64,000 nt of DNA from Nitricoxidireducens sp046726235 (GTDB lineage Bacteria > Pseudomonadota > Gammaproteobacteria > Burkholderiales > Rhodocyclaceae): NCBI GenBank assembly GCA_046726235.1, contig JBKPAD010000001.1, positions 186,001 through 250,000 of the forward strand. The letters run 5' to 3'. The translations under genes and the position numbers were made by a program. Below are positions 9,147 through 17,359 of the stretch, piece by piece; positions within the stretch are counted from its first letter, which is position 1; the number at the start of each line of letters is the position of its first letter. The notes beneath the pieces were generated by a model. That model was not told where the DNA came from. It saw only the letters and a program-made list of their open reading frames with translations, and did not search any database.

Positions 9147-9736
9147 CGCGTGATGCGGTAAACGCCGAGGCTGCCGAGGAAGTTCTGCTCCTCCTCGATC
9201 AGGCGGCCGTCTTCGTCGAGCACGTGGCGCTCGCGGATGACGATGCCCATCTGCGTGCACAGCGCCTCGAAGTCGTCGATGGTGAAGAAGCGCACGTTGG
9301 GTGTGTCGAACCACTGGTAGGGCAGGTCTTCCGACACCGGCATGCGGCCGTTCATCACCGCCATGCGGTTCTTCCAGTAGGCGAAGTTCGGGAACGAGAC
9401 GACCACCTCGCGGCCGACGCGCAGCATCTCGCGCAGGATGCCTTCGGTATGACGCACGGTCTGCAGCGTGCGCGACAGCACGACGTGGTCGAAGGCGCGG
9501 TCCTCGAAGCCGGCGAGGCCCTGCTCGAGGTTGCCCTGGATGACGTTGATGCCGTTGGCGATCGCCGCGGCGACGTTGTCGGGATCGATCTCGACGCCCC
9601 AGCCGCAGGCACCGCGCTCCTGCTGCAGCAGCTTGAGCAGCGCGCCGTCGCCGCAGCCGAGGTCGAGCACGCTCTCGCCGGGCTGCACCCAGGCGGCGAT
9701 GGCATCGAAGTCCGCGCGTCCGAGCGTATTCGTCAT
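9143..9736 (-). CDS. metW: Methionine biosynthesis protein MetW
   Basis: A 197-residue class I methyltransferase-fold protein. The motif VLDLGCGDGALLKLLQ binds SAM in related enzymes, and VVLSRTLQTVRHTEGILREMLRVG and VVSFPNFAYWKNRMA are characteristic of MetW. MetW is needed with MetX for homoserine acylation in several proteobacteria. It overlaps metX by ATGA at 9733-9736, so both are translated from one message and share the upstream riboswitch. Confidence 0.92.
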   Translation of the reverse strand: MTNTLGRADFDAIAAWVQPGESVLDLGCGDGALLKLLQQERGACGWGVEIDPDNVAAAIANGINVIQGNLEQGLAGFEDRAFDHVVLSRTLQTVRHTEGILREMLRVGREVVVSFPNFAYWKNRMAVMNGRMPVSEDLPYQWFDTPNVRFFTIDDFEALCTQMGIVIRERHVLDEDGRLIEEEQNFLGSLGVYRITR

Positions 9737-10839
9737 GTCGCGACGTTCCGCAGGTAGTTGGCGACGACGCGATGGTACTGCGCGTCTTCCATCAGGAAGG
9801 AGTCGTGACCGTGCCGGCTTTCGATCTCGGCGTAGGCGACGTCCTGGCGGTTCTTGACCAGCGCGTGGACGATCTCGCGCGAGCGCGCCGGCGAAAAACG
9901 CCAGTCGGTCGAGAACGAGACGACGAGGAACTTCGCCCTGGCCGGCTTCAGCGCCGCCGCGAGGTTGCCGTCGCAGGCCGCGGCCGGGTCGTAGTAGTCG
10001 AGCGCCTTCGTCATGCGCAGGTAGGTGTCGGCGTCGAACCAGCCGGCGAACTTGTCGCCCTGGTAGCGCAGATAGGACTCGACCTCGAACTCGACGTCGA
10101 AGCCGTACTTGTACTCGCCGTGGCGCAGGCGGCGGCCGAACTTGTCGGCCATCTGGTCGTCCGAGAGATACGTGATGTGGCCGAGCATGCGCGCCAGCCG
10201 CAGGCCGCGCTCGGGGCGGCGGCCTTCCGCGTAGTCGGGGTCGGACAGGATCGCCTGGCGCGCGACTTCATTGAAGGCGATGTTCTCGGCCGAAAGCTTC
10301 GGCGCCGCGGCGATGACCAGCCCGTGGCGCACGCGCTGCGGATGCTGGATCGCCCACTGCATCGCCTGCATGCCGCCGAGGCTGCCGCCGATGGTCGCCG
10401 CCCACTGCTCGATGCCGAGTTGGTCGGCGAGCCGCGCCTGGGCATCGACCCAGTCCTCGACGGTGACGATCGGGAAGTCGCGGCCCCAGGCCTTGCCGGT
10501 GGCGGGATTCGTCGACGACGGCCCCGTCGAGCCGTGGCAGCCGCCGAGGTTGTTCACGCCGACGATGAAGAAGCGGTCGGTGTCGAGCGGTCGGCCGGGA
10601 CCGATGATGTTGTCCCACCAGCCGACGTTCTTCGGTGCGTCGGCATAGTGGCCAGCGACGTGATGGTGGCCGGAGAGCGCGTGGCAGACGAGGATGGCGT
10701 TCGACTTCGCCGCGTTCAGCTTGCCGTAGGTCTCGTAGGCCAGCTCGAAAGCGGGCAGATCAACGCCGCAGCGCAGGCGCAGCGGCGCGTCGAAGCGCGC
10801 GCGCTTCGCTTCCACCGTTCCGACGCCGTGTCCTGCCAT
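9733..10839 (-). CDS. metX: Homoserine O-acyltransferase MetX
   Basis: A 368-residue alpha/beta hydrolase that activates homoserine with an acyl-CoA (acetyl or succinyl) in methionine synthesis. The nucleophile is Ser153 in GGSLGGMQA; the oxyanion and substrate regions LVCHALSGHHH and NNLGGCHGSTGPSS are present, and the C-terminal His lies in SRHGHDSFL. The start at 10839 (MAGHGVG) has CTGGAG six bases upstream, immediately after the leader terminator. Acetyl versus succinyl specificity cannot be read with confidence; association with MetW fits the succinyl-using proteobacterial group. Expression is probably repressed by SAM through the riboswitch. Confidence 0.93.
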   Translation of the reverse strand: MAGHGVGTVEAKRARFDAPLRLRCGVDLPAFELAYETYGKLNAAKSNAILVCHALSGHHHVAGHYADAPKNVGWWDNIIGPGRPLDTDRFFIVGVNNLGGCHGSTGPSSTNPATGKAWGRDFPIVTVEDWVDAQARLADQLGIEQWAATIGGSLGGMQAMQWAIQHPQRVRHGLVIAAAPKLSAENIAFNEVARQAILSDPDYAEGRRPERGLRLARMLGHITYLSDDQMADKFGRRLRHGEYKYGFDVEFEVESYLRYQGDKFAGWFDADTYLRMTKALDYYDPAAACDGNLAAALKPARAKFLVVSFSTDWRFSPARSREIVHALVKNRQDVAYAEIESRHGHDSFLMEDAQYHRVVANYLRNVAT

Positions 10840-10850
10840 GTCGACTCCAG

Positions 10851-10894
10851 AAAACAAAAAGCCCGGTCGGCTGCAAGGGCGTGGACCGGGCTTT
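10851..10894 (-). terminator. Intrinsic terminator of the metX leader (riboswitch expression platform)
   Basis: On the minus strand an 8-bp GC-rich stem (GCCCGGTC with GACCGGGC, at 10884-10891 and 10861-10868) is flanked by AAA/TTT and followed by TTTTTGTTTT at 10860-10851. It lies between the SAM-II-type aptamer and the metX ribosome-binding site, which is the position of a transcription-attenuation platform. Confidence 0.85.
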
Positions 10895-10900
10895 CCTGTC

Positions 10901-10957
10901 GCCTCGCTTTAGCCGTATTTATCGAGCGCCCGCAAGCTGAGTTCAACTCGGCGCTGG
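10901..10957 (-). ncRNA. SAM-II-type (SAM-alpha) riboswitch aptamer
   Basis: The minus-strand leader of metX. The order of elements matches the SAM-II consensus as I know it: a GC stem strand (GCGCC), a GAGTTGAAC-type loop, CTTGC, the returning strand (GGCGC), then CGATAAAT, two bases, GCTAAA and a G-rich 3' tail, which form the H-type pseudoknot binding SAM. It starts within a few bases of the predicted transcription start, as is usual for this class. It is followed by a terminator and metX, a typical SAM-II target. The fold is by eye only. Confidence 0.85.
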
Positions 10958-10964
10958 GCGCAAG

Positions 10965-10992
10965 ATTAAGCGAGAGCCCGCGCGGCTGTCAA
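10965..10992 (-). promoter_or_regulatory. Sigma-70 promoter of metX-metW
   Basis: A perfect -35 TTGACA (10992-10987), 16-bp spacer, and -10 CTTAAT (10970-10965) on the minus strand, predicting transcription start near 10958 at the first base of the riboswitch. The TGA inside the -35 box is also the stop codon of the upstream yqaA-like gene (10989-10991). Confidence 0.75.
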
Positions 10993-11414
10993 ATGCCGGC
11001 GGCCAGCGCAAGGACTGCGGCATAGCGCGCCGCCTTGCCGATCGCCATCCAGAAGGCGCTCGCCAGCCAGGGCAGGCGCAGCCAGCCAGCCGCCGCGCAG
11101 AGCGCGTCGCCGACGACCGGCGCCCAGGCCAGCAGCAGCACGGGCGGTCCCCAGCGACGGGCGAGGTCCTGCCGCTTGGGCGCCAGATGCTGCGGCAGCG
11201 CGCGGCCCATCGCGTAGGTCGTCATGCCGCCGAGGGTGTTGCCGATCGTCGCCAGCACGACGGCTGCGACACCCTGCTCCGGATGCAGGCGCACGATCGC
11301 GAACAGCACGGCTTCCGAGCCGCCGGGCAGCAGGGTCGCGGAGAGAAAGCTGGCGACGAACAGGCCGGCCAGTCCGGCCTCCGGTCCTGCCAGCCAGTGC
11401 GGCAGCCATTCCAT
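10989..11414 (-). CDS. YqaA-family inner-membrane protein
   Basis: 141 residues, mostly hydrophobic, of the small SNARE-associated/DedA-related YqaA group. Characteristic segments are ASFLSATLLPGGSEAVL, ATIGNTLGGMTTYAMGR and RWGPPVLLLAWAPVVGDALC. DedA-like proteins act in lipid flipping or membrane homeostasis; the role of YqaA itself is unsettled. It starts divergently from ilvA with only 56 bp between. Its stop codon is embedded in the metX -35 box. Confidence 0.85.
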   Translation of the reverse strand: MEWLPHWLAGPEAGLAGLFVASFLSATLLPGGSEAVLFAIVRLHPEQGVAAVVLATIGNTLGGMTTYAMGRALPQHLAPKRQDLARRWGPPVLLLAWAPVVGDALCAAAGWLRLPWLASAFWMAIGKAARYAAVLALAAGI

Positions 11415-11470
11415 CGACGCATGTTACCCTGCTACGCTATCGGCTTTTCCGCCGCATCGCCTGTCGCATC

Positions 11471-12991
11471 ATGCATCCCGACTACCTCGAAAGAATCCTC
11501 AACGCCCGCGTCTACGACGTGGCGATCCAGACGCCGCTCGAGCCGGCGGCCAACCTGTCCGCACGCGCCGGCAACCGCATCCTGCTCAAGCGCGAGGACA
11601 TGCAGCCGGTGTTCTCCTTCAAGCTGCGCGGCGCCTACAACAAGATGGCGCAACTGACGCCGCAGCTGCGCAAGCGCGGCGTCATCACCGCATCGGCCGG
11701 CAACCACGCCCAGGGCGTCGCCCTGTCGGCGAACCGCCTCGGCTGCCGCGCCGTGATCGTCGTGCCCACCACCACGCCGCAGATCAAGATCGACGCCATC
11801 CGCAAGCACGGCGGCGACATGGTCGAGATCGTGCTCGCCGGCGACTCCTACGACGGCGCCTACGCCGCGGCGCTCGAGCTGGAAAAGAAGCGCAAGCTGA
11901 CCTTCGTCCATCCCTATGACGACCCCGACGTGATCGCCGGCCAGGGCACCATCGGCATGGAGATCCTGCGCCAGCATCCGGACGACATCGACGCCGTGTT
12001 CTGCTGCATCGGCGGCGGCGGCCTGATCGCCGGCGTGGCGGCCTACATCAAGCGTCTGCGGCCGCAAACGAAGATCATCGGCGTCGAAGCCGTCGACGCC
12101 GACGCCATGGCGCGCTCGCTCGCCGCCGGCAAGCGCGTGCGCCTCGAGCAGGTCGGCCTGTTCGCCGACGGCGCCGCCGTCAAGTACGTCGGTCAGGAAA
12201 CCTTCCGGCTCTGCCGCGAGTACGTCGACGAGGTGGTGCTGGTGGACACCGACGCCATCTGCGCCGCCATCAAGGACGTCTTCGAGGACACGCGCTCGAT
12301 CCTCGAGCCGGCCGGCGCGCTGGCGATCGCCGGCGCCAAGGAATGGGCCAAGCGCCACAAGCTCAAGGACAAGACGCTGGTCGCCGTGGCCTCCGGCGCC
12401 AACATGAACTTCGACCGCCTGCGCTTCGTCGCCGAGCGCGCCGAGGTCGGCGAGCAGCGCGAGGCCGTGCTCGCCGTCACGCTGCCCGAGAAGCCCGGCG
12501 CCTACAAGAAGTTCGTCTCGCTGATCGGCGCGCGCAACATCACCGAATTCAACTACCGCTACCACGACGCCGGCGAGGCCCACGTCTTCGTCGGCGTGCA
12601 GGTCGCCAACCGCGCCGAGTCGCTGAAGTTCATCGACCAGCTGCGCAAGCACGGCTACCCGACGCTCGACCTCACCGACGACGAGATGGCCAAGCTGCAT
12701 ATCCGCCACCTCGTCGGCGGGCACGCGCCGCACGCCGACCACGAACTGCTCTACCGCTTCGAGTTCCCCGAGCGGCCCGGCGCGCTGATGAACTTCCTCA
12801 CGCGCATGAGCGCCGGCTGGAACATCAGCCTGTTCCACTACCGCAACCACGGCGCCGACTACGGCCGCGTGCTCGTCGGCATGCAAGTGCCGCCGAAGGA
12901 AATGAAGGAATTCCGCGCCTTCCTCAAGGGCCTCGGCTACCTGTACTGGGACGAGTCGGCGAACCCGACCTACAAGCTCTTCCTCGGCTAG
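11471..12991 (+). CDS. ilvA: Threonine ammonia-lyase, biosynthetic (IlvA)
   Basis: A 506-residue PLP enzyme converting threonine to 2-oxobutanoate, the first step of isoleucine synthesis. Lys51 in FSFKLRGAYNKM binds PLP, ASAGNHAQGVA is the substrate loop, and GGGGLIAGVAAYIK binds the cofactor phosphate. The C-terminal third carries two ACT-like regulatory domains (near RAEVGEQREAVLAVTLPEKPG and LLYRFEFPERPGAL), so the isoleucine-sensitive form is expected. Full length for the family. The PatB-type gene follows 11 bp later. Confidence 0.95.
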   Translation: MHPDYLERILNARVYDVAIQTPLEPAANLSARAGNRILLKREDMQPVFSFKLRGAYNKMAQLTPQLRKRGVITASAGNHAQGVALSANRLGCRAVIVVPTTTPQIKIDAIRKHGGDMVEIVLAGDSYDGAYAAALELEKKRKLTFVHPYDDPDVIAGQGTIGMEILRQHPDDIDAVFCCIGGGGLIAGVAAYIKRLRPQTKIIGVEAVDADAMARSLAAGKRVRLEQVGLFADGAAVKYVGQETFRLCREYVDEVVLVDTDAICAAIKDVFEDTRSILEPAGALAIAGAKEWAKRHKLKDKTLVAVASGANMNFDRLRFVAERAEVGEQREAVLAVTLPEKPGAYKKFVSLIGARNITEFNYRYHDAGEAHVFVGVQVANRAESLKFIDQLRKHGYPTLDLTDDEMAKLHIRHLVGGHAPHADHELLYRFEFPERPGALMNFLTRMSAGWNISLFHYRNHGADYGRVLVGMQVPPKEMKEFRAFLKGLGYLYWDESANPTYKLFLG

Positions 12992-13002
12992 AGGCGCATC
13001 CG

Positions 13003-14133
13003 GTGTTCGACTTCGATACGCCGATCGACCGCCGCGGCGGCGATTCGCTGAAGTGGAACAAGTATGCCGGCGACACGATCCCGCTCTGGGTCGCCGACAT
13101 GGACTTCGCCGCGCCGCCGGCGGTGCTCGAAGCGCTGCACCGCCGCGTCGACCACGGCGTCTTCGGCTACGGCCAGCCGTGGCCCTCGCTCGCCGAGGCG
13201 GTGATCGAGCACGCGCGGCGCGAATACGACTGGGCCATCGAGCCCGACTGGATCGTCTGGCTGCCCGGCCTCGTCACCGGCCTGCATGTCGCCTGCCGCG
13301 CGGTTGGCGGCGCCGGCGACGCGGTGTTCACGGCGACGCCGATCTACCCGCCCTTCCTCTCGGCGCCGCAGTTCAGCGAGCGCCGCGCCGTGACGGCGCC
13401 GCTGGTGCGCGACGAGGAAGGCTGGATCTGGGACTGGGCGGCGACCGACGGCGTGCTGCGCACGGCGCAGGCGAAGCTGCTGCTGCTCTGCCATCCGCAC
13501 AATCCGGTCGGCCGTGCCTGGGACGAGGCGGAGCTGCAGCAGGTCCTGGCGCTGGCCGAGAAGCACGACATGGTCGTCTGTTCCGACGAGATCCATTGCG
13601 ACCTGATGCTGGCGAGCCGCCGCCACAAGCCGTTCGCGGCGCTGGCGCCCGAGGCGGCGCAGCGCACGATCACGCTGATGGCGCCGTCCAAGACCTTCAA
13701 CGTGCCGGGCCTCGGCTGCGCCTTCGCGGTGATTCCCGACGCGCGTCTGCGCCGCGACTTCCGCACGGCGATGCACGGCATCGTGCCGCACGTGAACACC
13801 CTGGGCCTCGTCGCCTGCGAGGCCGCCTTGCGCGAAGGCCAGCCATGGCGCGCCGAACTGCTCGCCTACCTGCGCGGCAATGCGTACCTGGTCGAGGACT
13901 TCGTCGCCCGCCAGCCGCTGCTGACGACGACGCGCGTCGAAGCCACCTATCTCGCCTGGATCGACGCCCGCGCCATGGGCATCGAGCATCCGCAGAAGCA
14001 CTTCGAAGCGGCCGGCGTCGGCCTTTCGGACGGCGCCGACTTCGGCGCCCCGGGTTTCCTGCGGCTCAATTTCGCCTGTCCGCGCACGTTGCTGAAGCAG
14101 GCGCTGGAGCGGATGGAACGGGCGCTCGCCTGA
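13003..14133 (+). CDS. PatB/MalY-family aminotransferase, probable cystathionine beta-lyase
   Basis: A 376-residue fold-type I PLP enzyme with a GTG start at 13003, GAGG seven bases upstream, 11 bp behind ilvA. It shows the PatB opening with SLKWNKYAGDTIPLWVADMDF, HNPVGRAWDEAEL, CSDEIHCDLML (PLP-interacting Asp) and the Schiff-base Lys in MAPSKTFNVPGLGCAF. Family members cleave C-S bonds of cystathionine or cysteine. Placement next to ilvA and near metX fits sulfur amino acid metabolism, but the substrate is inferred. Confidence 0.88.
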   Translation: MFDFDTPIDRRGGDSLKWNKYAGDTIPLWVADMDFAAPPAVLEALHRRVDHGVFGYGQPWPSLAEAVIEHARREYDWAIEPDWIVWLPGLVTGLHVACRAVGGAGDAVFTATPIYPPFLSAPQFSERRAVTAPLVRDEEGWIWDWAATDGVLRTAQAKLLLLCHPHNPVGRAWDEAELQQVLALAEKHDMVVCSDEIHCDLMLASRRHKPFAALAPEAAQRTITLMAPSKTFNVPGLGCAFAVIPDARLRRDFRTAMHGIVPHVNTLGLVACEAALREGQPWRAELLAYLRGNAYLVEDFVARQPLLTTTRVEATYLAWIDARAMGIEHPQKHFEAAGVGLSDGADFGAPGFLRLNFACPRTLLKQALERMERALA

Positions 14134-14136
14134 CGC

Positions 14137-16308
14137 TCAGGCGAGACGCTTGCCTTCGCGCAGCAGGCCGGCGAACGCCTCGGCCGTGACCGGGGCCGAC
14201 AGCAGGTAGCCCTGCATCTCGTCGCAGCCGAGCCCCTTCAGAAAGGTCAGCTGTTCCTCTGTCTCGACGCCCTCGGCGATCACCTTGTGGCCGAGCTGCT
14301 TGGCCATGCCGACGATAGCGCCGGCGATCGCACAGTCGTTGGCGTCGCGCGGCATGTTCATGACGAAGGAGCGGTCGATCTTCAGCGTGTCGATCGGGAA
14401 GCGCTTGAGGTACGACAGGCTCGAGTAGCCGGTGCCGAAATCGTCGAGCGACAGCGCGACGCCGAGCCGCGAGAGCTCGTCCATCATCTCGACGACGCGG
14501 TCCGTGCTGTGCATCAGCATGCTCTCGGTGATCTCCAGCTCGAGCCACTCGGGACCGATGCCGTGCGCCGCCAGCGCCGCCGCGACGCGTTGCGGCAGCA
14601 TCGGCGAGAAGTCCCGCGCCGACAGGTTCACGGCGATGCGGATCGGCTGCGCGCCGGCGTCGCGCAGCGCGCAGGCCTGGCGCAACGCCTGGTCGATGAC
14701 CCAGGCGCTGATCTGGACGATGAGGCCGGTCTCTTCGGCGATCGAGATGAAGTCGCCCGGCGGCACCATGCCCTGCTCGGGGTGCAGCCAGCGCACCAGC
14801 GCCTCGGCGCCGACGATGCGGCCGGTCGCGAGCTCCGCCTTCGGCTGGTAGTGCAGCCGCAGCTCGTTGCGCTCGATCGCGTGGCGCAGGCCGTTCTCGA
14901 TCTTCAGGCGGTCGAGGGCGCGCTCGTTCATCTCCTGGCTGAAGAACGCGTAGCCGTCGGCGCCCGTCTTCTTGGCGCGGTACATCGCGATGTCGGAGAG
15001 GCGCAGCAGGGTCTCGGTATCGCCGCCGTCCTGCGGGTACACGCTGATGCCGACGGCGGCGCCGACCTTGAGCTCATGCTGGTCGATGACGAACGGCGGC
15101 TCGAACGAGGCGAGGATCTTCTGCGCCACCACGGCCGCGTGCTCGCGCTTGGCGATGTCGAACAGCGCGACGACGAACTCGTCGCCGCCGAGTCGCGCGA
15201 CGACGTCCTCGTTGCGCAGCGTCTCGCGCAACCGCATGCCGATCAGCTGCAGCAGCCGGTCGCCGACGCCGTGTCCGAGGGAATCGTTGATCGGCTTGAA
15301 GCGGTTGAGGTCGATGAACAGGATGGCGCCGTGCTGGCGCACGCGCTTGGCCTCGATCAGCGCCTGGTCGACCAGCTTGTAGAACAGCGCCCGGTTGGGC
15401 AGTTCGGTCAGCGCGTCGTAATAGGCGAGGTAGTGGATGCGCTCCTCGGCACGCTTGCGCTCGGTGATGTCGGAGAAGATCGAGAAATAGTGCGTTACCC
15501 TGCCGTCGCCGTCGTGCACGGCGCTGATCGAGACCCAGGTCGGGTAGATCTCGCCGGTCTTGCGGCGATCCTGGATCTCGCCCTGCCAGCGCCCCTCGCG
15601 CTCGATGCGCTGCCAGATCTCGCCGTAGAACTCCGCGCTGTGCAGGCCCGAACGCAGCATGCGGGGCGTCTGGCCGACGACTTCGGCGGCATCGTAGCCG
15701 GTGATGCGCGTGAAGGCGCGATTCACCGAGACGATGCGCTCCTGCGCGTCGGTGATCAGGATGCCCTCGTCGCTGTGCTCGAAGATGTGCGCGTGCAGGC
15801 GCAGCGTCTCCTGCGCGTCGATGCGCTCGGTGATGTCGGTGAGGTAGCCGATGATGCCGGTCGGGTGCCCGTTGGTGGCGCGCACCAGCGAAAGCTGGAG
15901 GCTGGCCCAGAAGACTTCGCCCGACTTGCGGCGCCGGCGCACTTCGAGTTCGCGGCCGCCGTGGCCGAGGAACATGTCCTGGAAGCCCGTCTCTTCCTCC
16001 TCGGGCTCGGCGTAGAGGAACAGGATGTGGCGGCCGACCGCTTCGGCGGCGGTGTAGCCGAACAGGCGTTCGGCGCCGCGGTTCCAACTGGTGATGTAGC
16101 CGTCGAGATCCATCATCACCACCGACTCGTGGATCTGGTCGATGATCTGCGCCTGCTCGCGCAGCCGGGTCTGCGTGCGCCGCACTTCGGCGAGCATCTC
16201 GTCAGCGAGGGCGGCAGTGGCGGCGGTGCAGCCGCTGGCGCGGCCGAGCGCGTGCGCCAGCGCCTCGATGCGATCGAGGCTGTCCGCGCCCTTGGCGGCG
16301 GGGCTCAC
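14137..16308 (-). CDS. PAS-GGDEF-EAL cyclic-di-GMP protein
   Basis: 723 residues from a GTG at 16308 that overlaps the upstream HDOD gene stop as GTGA. An N-terminal helix leads to PAS1 (HESVVMMDLDGYITSWNRGAERLFGY), PAS2 (DEGILITDAQERIVSVN), GGDEF intact at 374-378 (RLGGDEFVV) and EAL intact at 502-504 (GAEALVRW) with DDFGTGYSS. No transmembrane segment, so it acts in the cytoplasm. The 5' reading frame stays open through the HDOD gene to 17367, but that sequence is Arg/Pro-rich shadow. Last gene of a three-gene signalling operon. Confidence 0.88.
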   Translation of the reverse strand: MSPAAKGADSLDRIEALAHALGRASGCTAATAALADEMLAEVRRTQTRLREQAQIIDQIHESVVMMDLDGYITSWNRGAERLFGYTAAEAVGRHILFLYAEPEEEETGFQDMFLGHGGRELEVRRRRKSGEVFWASLQLSLVRATNGHPTGIIGYLTDITERIDAQETLRLHAHIFEHSDEGILITDAQERIVSVNRAFTRITGYDAAEVVGQTPRMLRSGLHSAEFYGEIWQRIEREGRWQGEIQDRRKTGEIYPTWVSISAVHDGDGRVTHYFSIFSDITERKRAEERIHYLAYYDALTELPNRALFYKLVDQALIEAKRVRQHGAILFIDLNRFKPINDSLGHGVGDRLLQLIGMRLRETLRNEDVVARLGGDEFVVALFDIAKREHAAVVAQKILASFEPPFVIDQHELKVGAAVGISVYPQDGGDTETLLRLSDIAMYRAKKTGADGYAFFSQEMNERALDRLKIENGLRHAIERNELRLHYQPKAELATGRIVGAEALVRWLHPEQGMVPPGDFISIAEETGLIVQISAWVIDQALRQACALRDAGAQPIRIAVNLSARDFSPMLPQRVAAALAAHGIGPEWLELEITESMLMHSTDRVVEMMDELSRLGVALSLDDFGTGYSSLSYLKRFPIDTLKIDRSFVMNMPRDANDCAIAGAIVGMAKQLGHKVIAEGVETEEQLTFLKGLGCDEMQGYLLSAPVTAEAFAGLLREGKRLA

Positions 16309-17309
16309 GCCTCGCGGCTGACCTGGATCGCCCATTGGCAAGCGTGGATGGCGCTGCGCGCCCATGCCTCGTGGCTGAGCCCGACTTCCTCGATCGCGGC
16401 CGCGAGCTCGTCGCCCGGTCCGCGTTCGCCGGCCACGACGGCGCGCAGCAGCAGGCCGAGCGGCCCGCTGCCGTCGATGAGCGCCTGCGTCGCGTCGTCG
16501 GCGAGGTTGAGCGGCTTGACGATGTCGGCCAGCGGCATGCCGAACAGGCGGTCGAGCAGCGAGAACATGCCGACCATGAAGGCCCGGTCCTGCAGCTCGC
16601 GCGAGCCGCCGCGGCGGGCGCACAGCGACTCGGCCAGCCCGGCGCGCAATGCCGCCTGCGGCAGGAACGGGTTGGCCATGTCGTCCTTCTGCTCGCGCGC
16701 ATAGAGCAGCAATTGCAGCCAGCGCTGCAGCTGGCGGCGGCCGAGCAGGGCGATGGCCTGCCCGAAGCTGGCGATCTTGCCGCCGCGGGCGAAGGCGACG
16801 GAATTCACCAGCTTGAGCAGGTGATACGAAAGCTGCGGATCGCGCTTGACCGTGCTTTCGATCTGGTGATCGTCGGCGTCGTTGACGACCTGCGCGAGCA
16901 GCTCCAGGAGCAGCAGCCGGTTCTGCGAATCCGATGCCTTCGCGCTGCCGACGGCATCGGCGACCGTTCCCGGATGCTGCGGCAGGACCTCCTCGGCGAG
17001 GCGATAACCGGCCGCGCGCAATGCCTGCAGGGCGCCGTCGTTGGCCGGATCGCGGCGGAACGCCTCGGGCAGTCGGATGACGGCGCTGGCGGCGGGCGGC
17101 AGCGCATCCACGCCGATGCCGAGGTCGGGCAGCGACACGGCGCACGGCAGGCCGTCTAGCGCCGCCGCGAGGCCGAAGTCGCCGAAGATCAGGCCGAGGT
17201 CGTCGGCCGTGGGCGCCGGCCGCGTTTCCAGCAGCATGGCGACCCAGGCCTTGCGCTCGTCCCGTACCGGCTGGAGGGAAATCAGGGGGAAAGTCGTGCT
17301 GCCGATCAT
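16305..17309 (-). CDS. Degenerate EAL-like/HDOD signalling protein (YuxH/CdgJ type)
   Basis: 334 residues from ATG 17309. The N-terminal part (TTFPLISLQPVRDERKAWVAMLLE) resembles the shortened, inactive EAL-like domain of YuxH/CdgJ proteins. The C-terminal half is an HDOD domain with KRDPQLSYHLLKLVNSVAF and SFGQAIALLGRRQLQRWL, which lacks the metal-binding HD pair. HDOD proteins act as regulatory scaffolds. It is translationally coupled to the downstream GGDEF-EAL gene and lies 50 bp after the upstream one. A GTG nine codons upstream is an alternative start. Confidence 0.82.
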   Translation of the reverse strand: MIGSTTFPLISLQPVRDERKAWVAMLLETRPAPTADDLGLIFGDFGLAAALDGLPCAVSLPDLGIGVDALPPAASAVIRLPEAFRRDPANDGALQALRAAGYRLAEEVLPQHPGTVADAVGSAKASDSQNRLLLLELLAQVVNDADDHQIESTVKRDPQLSYHLLKLVNSVAFARGGKIASFGQAIALLGRRQLQRWLQLLLYAREQKDDMANPFLPQAALRAGLAESLCARRGGSRELQDRAFMVGMFSLLDRLFGMPLADIVKPLNLADDATQALIDGSGPLGLLLRAVVAGERGPGDELAAAIEEVGLSHEAWARSAIHACQWAIQVSREA

Positions 17310-17359
17310 TGCTTTCGTACGTTCGCTGCCGAACACCGATGATCGTCCGGAAACGGTGA

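Noticed and set aside
14287..16704. An 805-codon plus-strand frame across the GGDEF-EAL and HDOD genes
   Set aside because: It is antisense to two well-defined signalling genes and its composition is a codon-mirror artefact.
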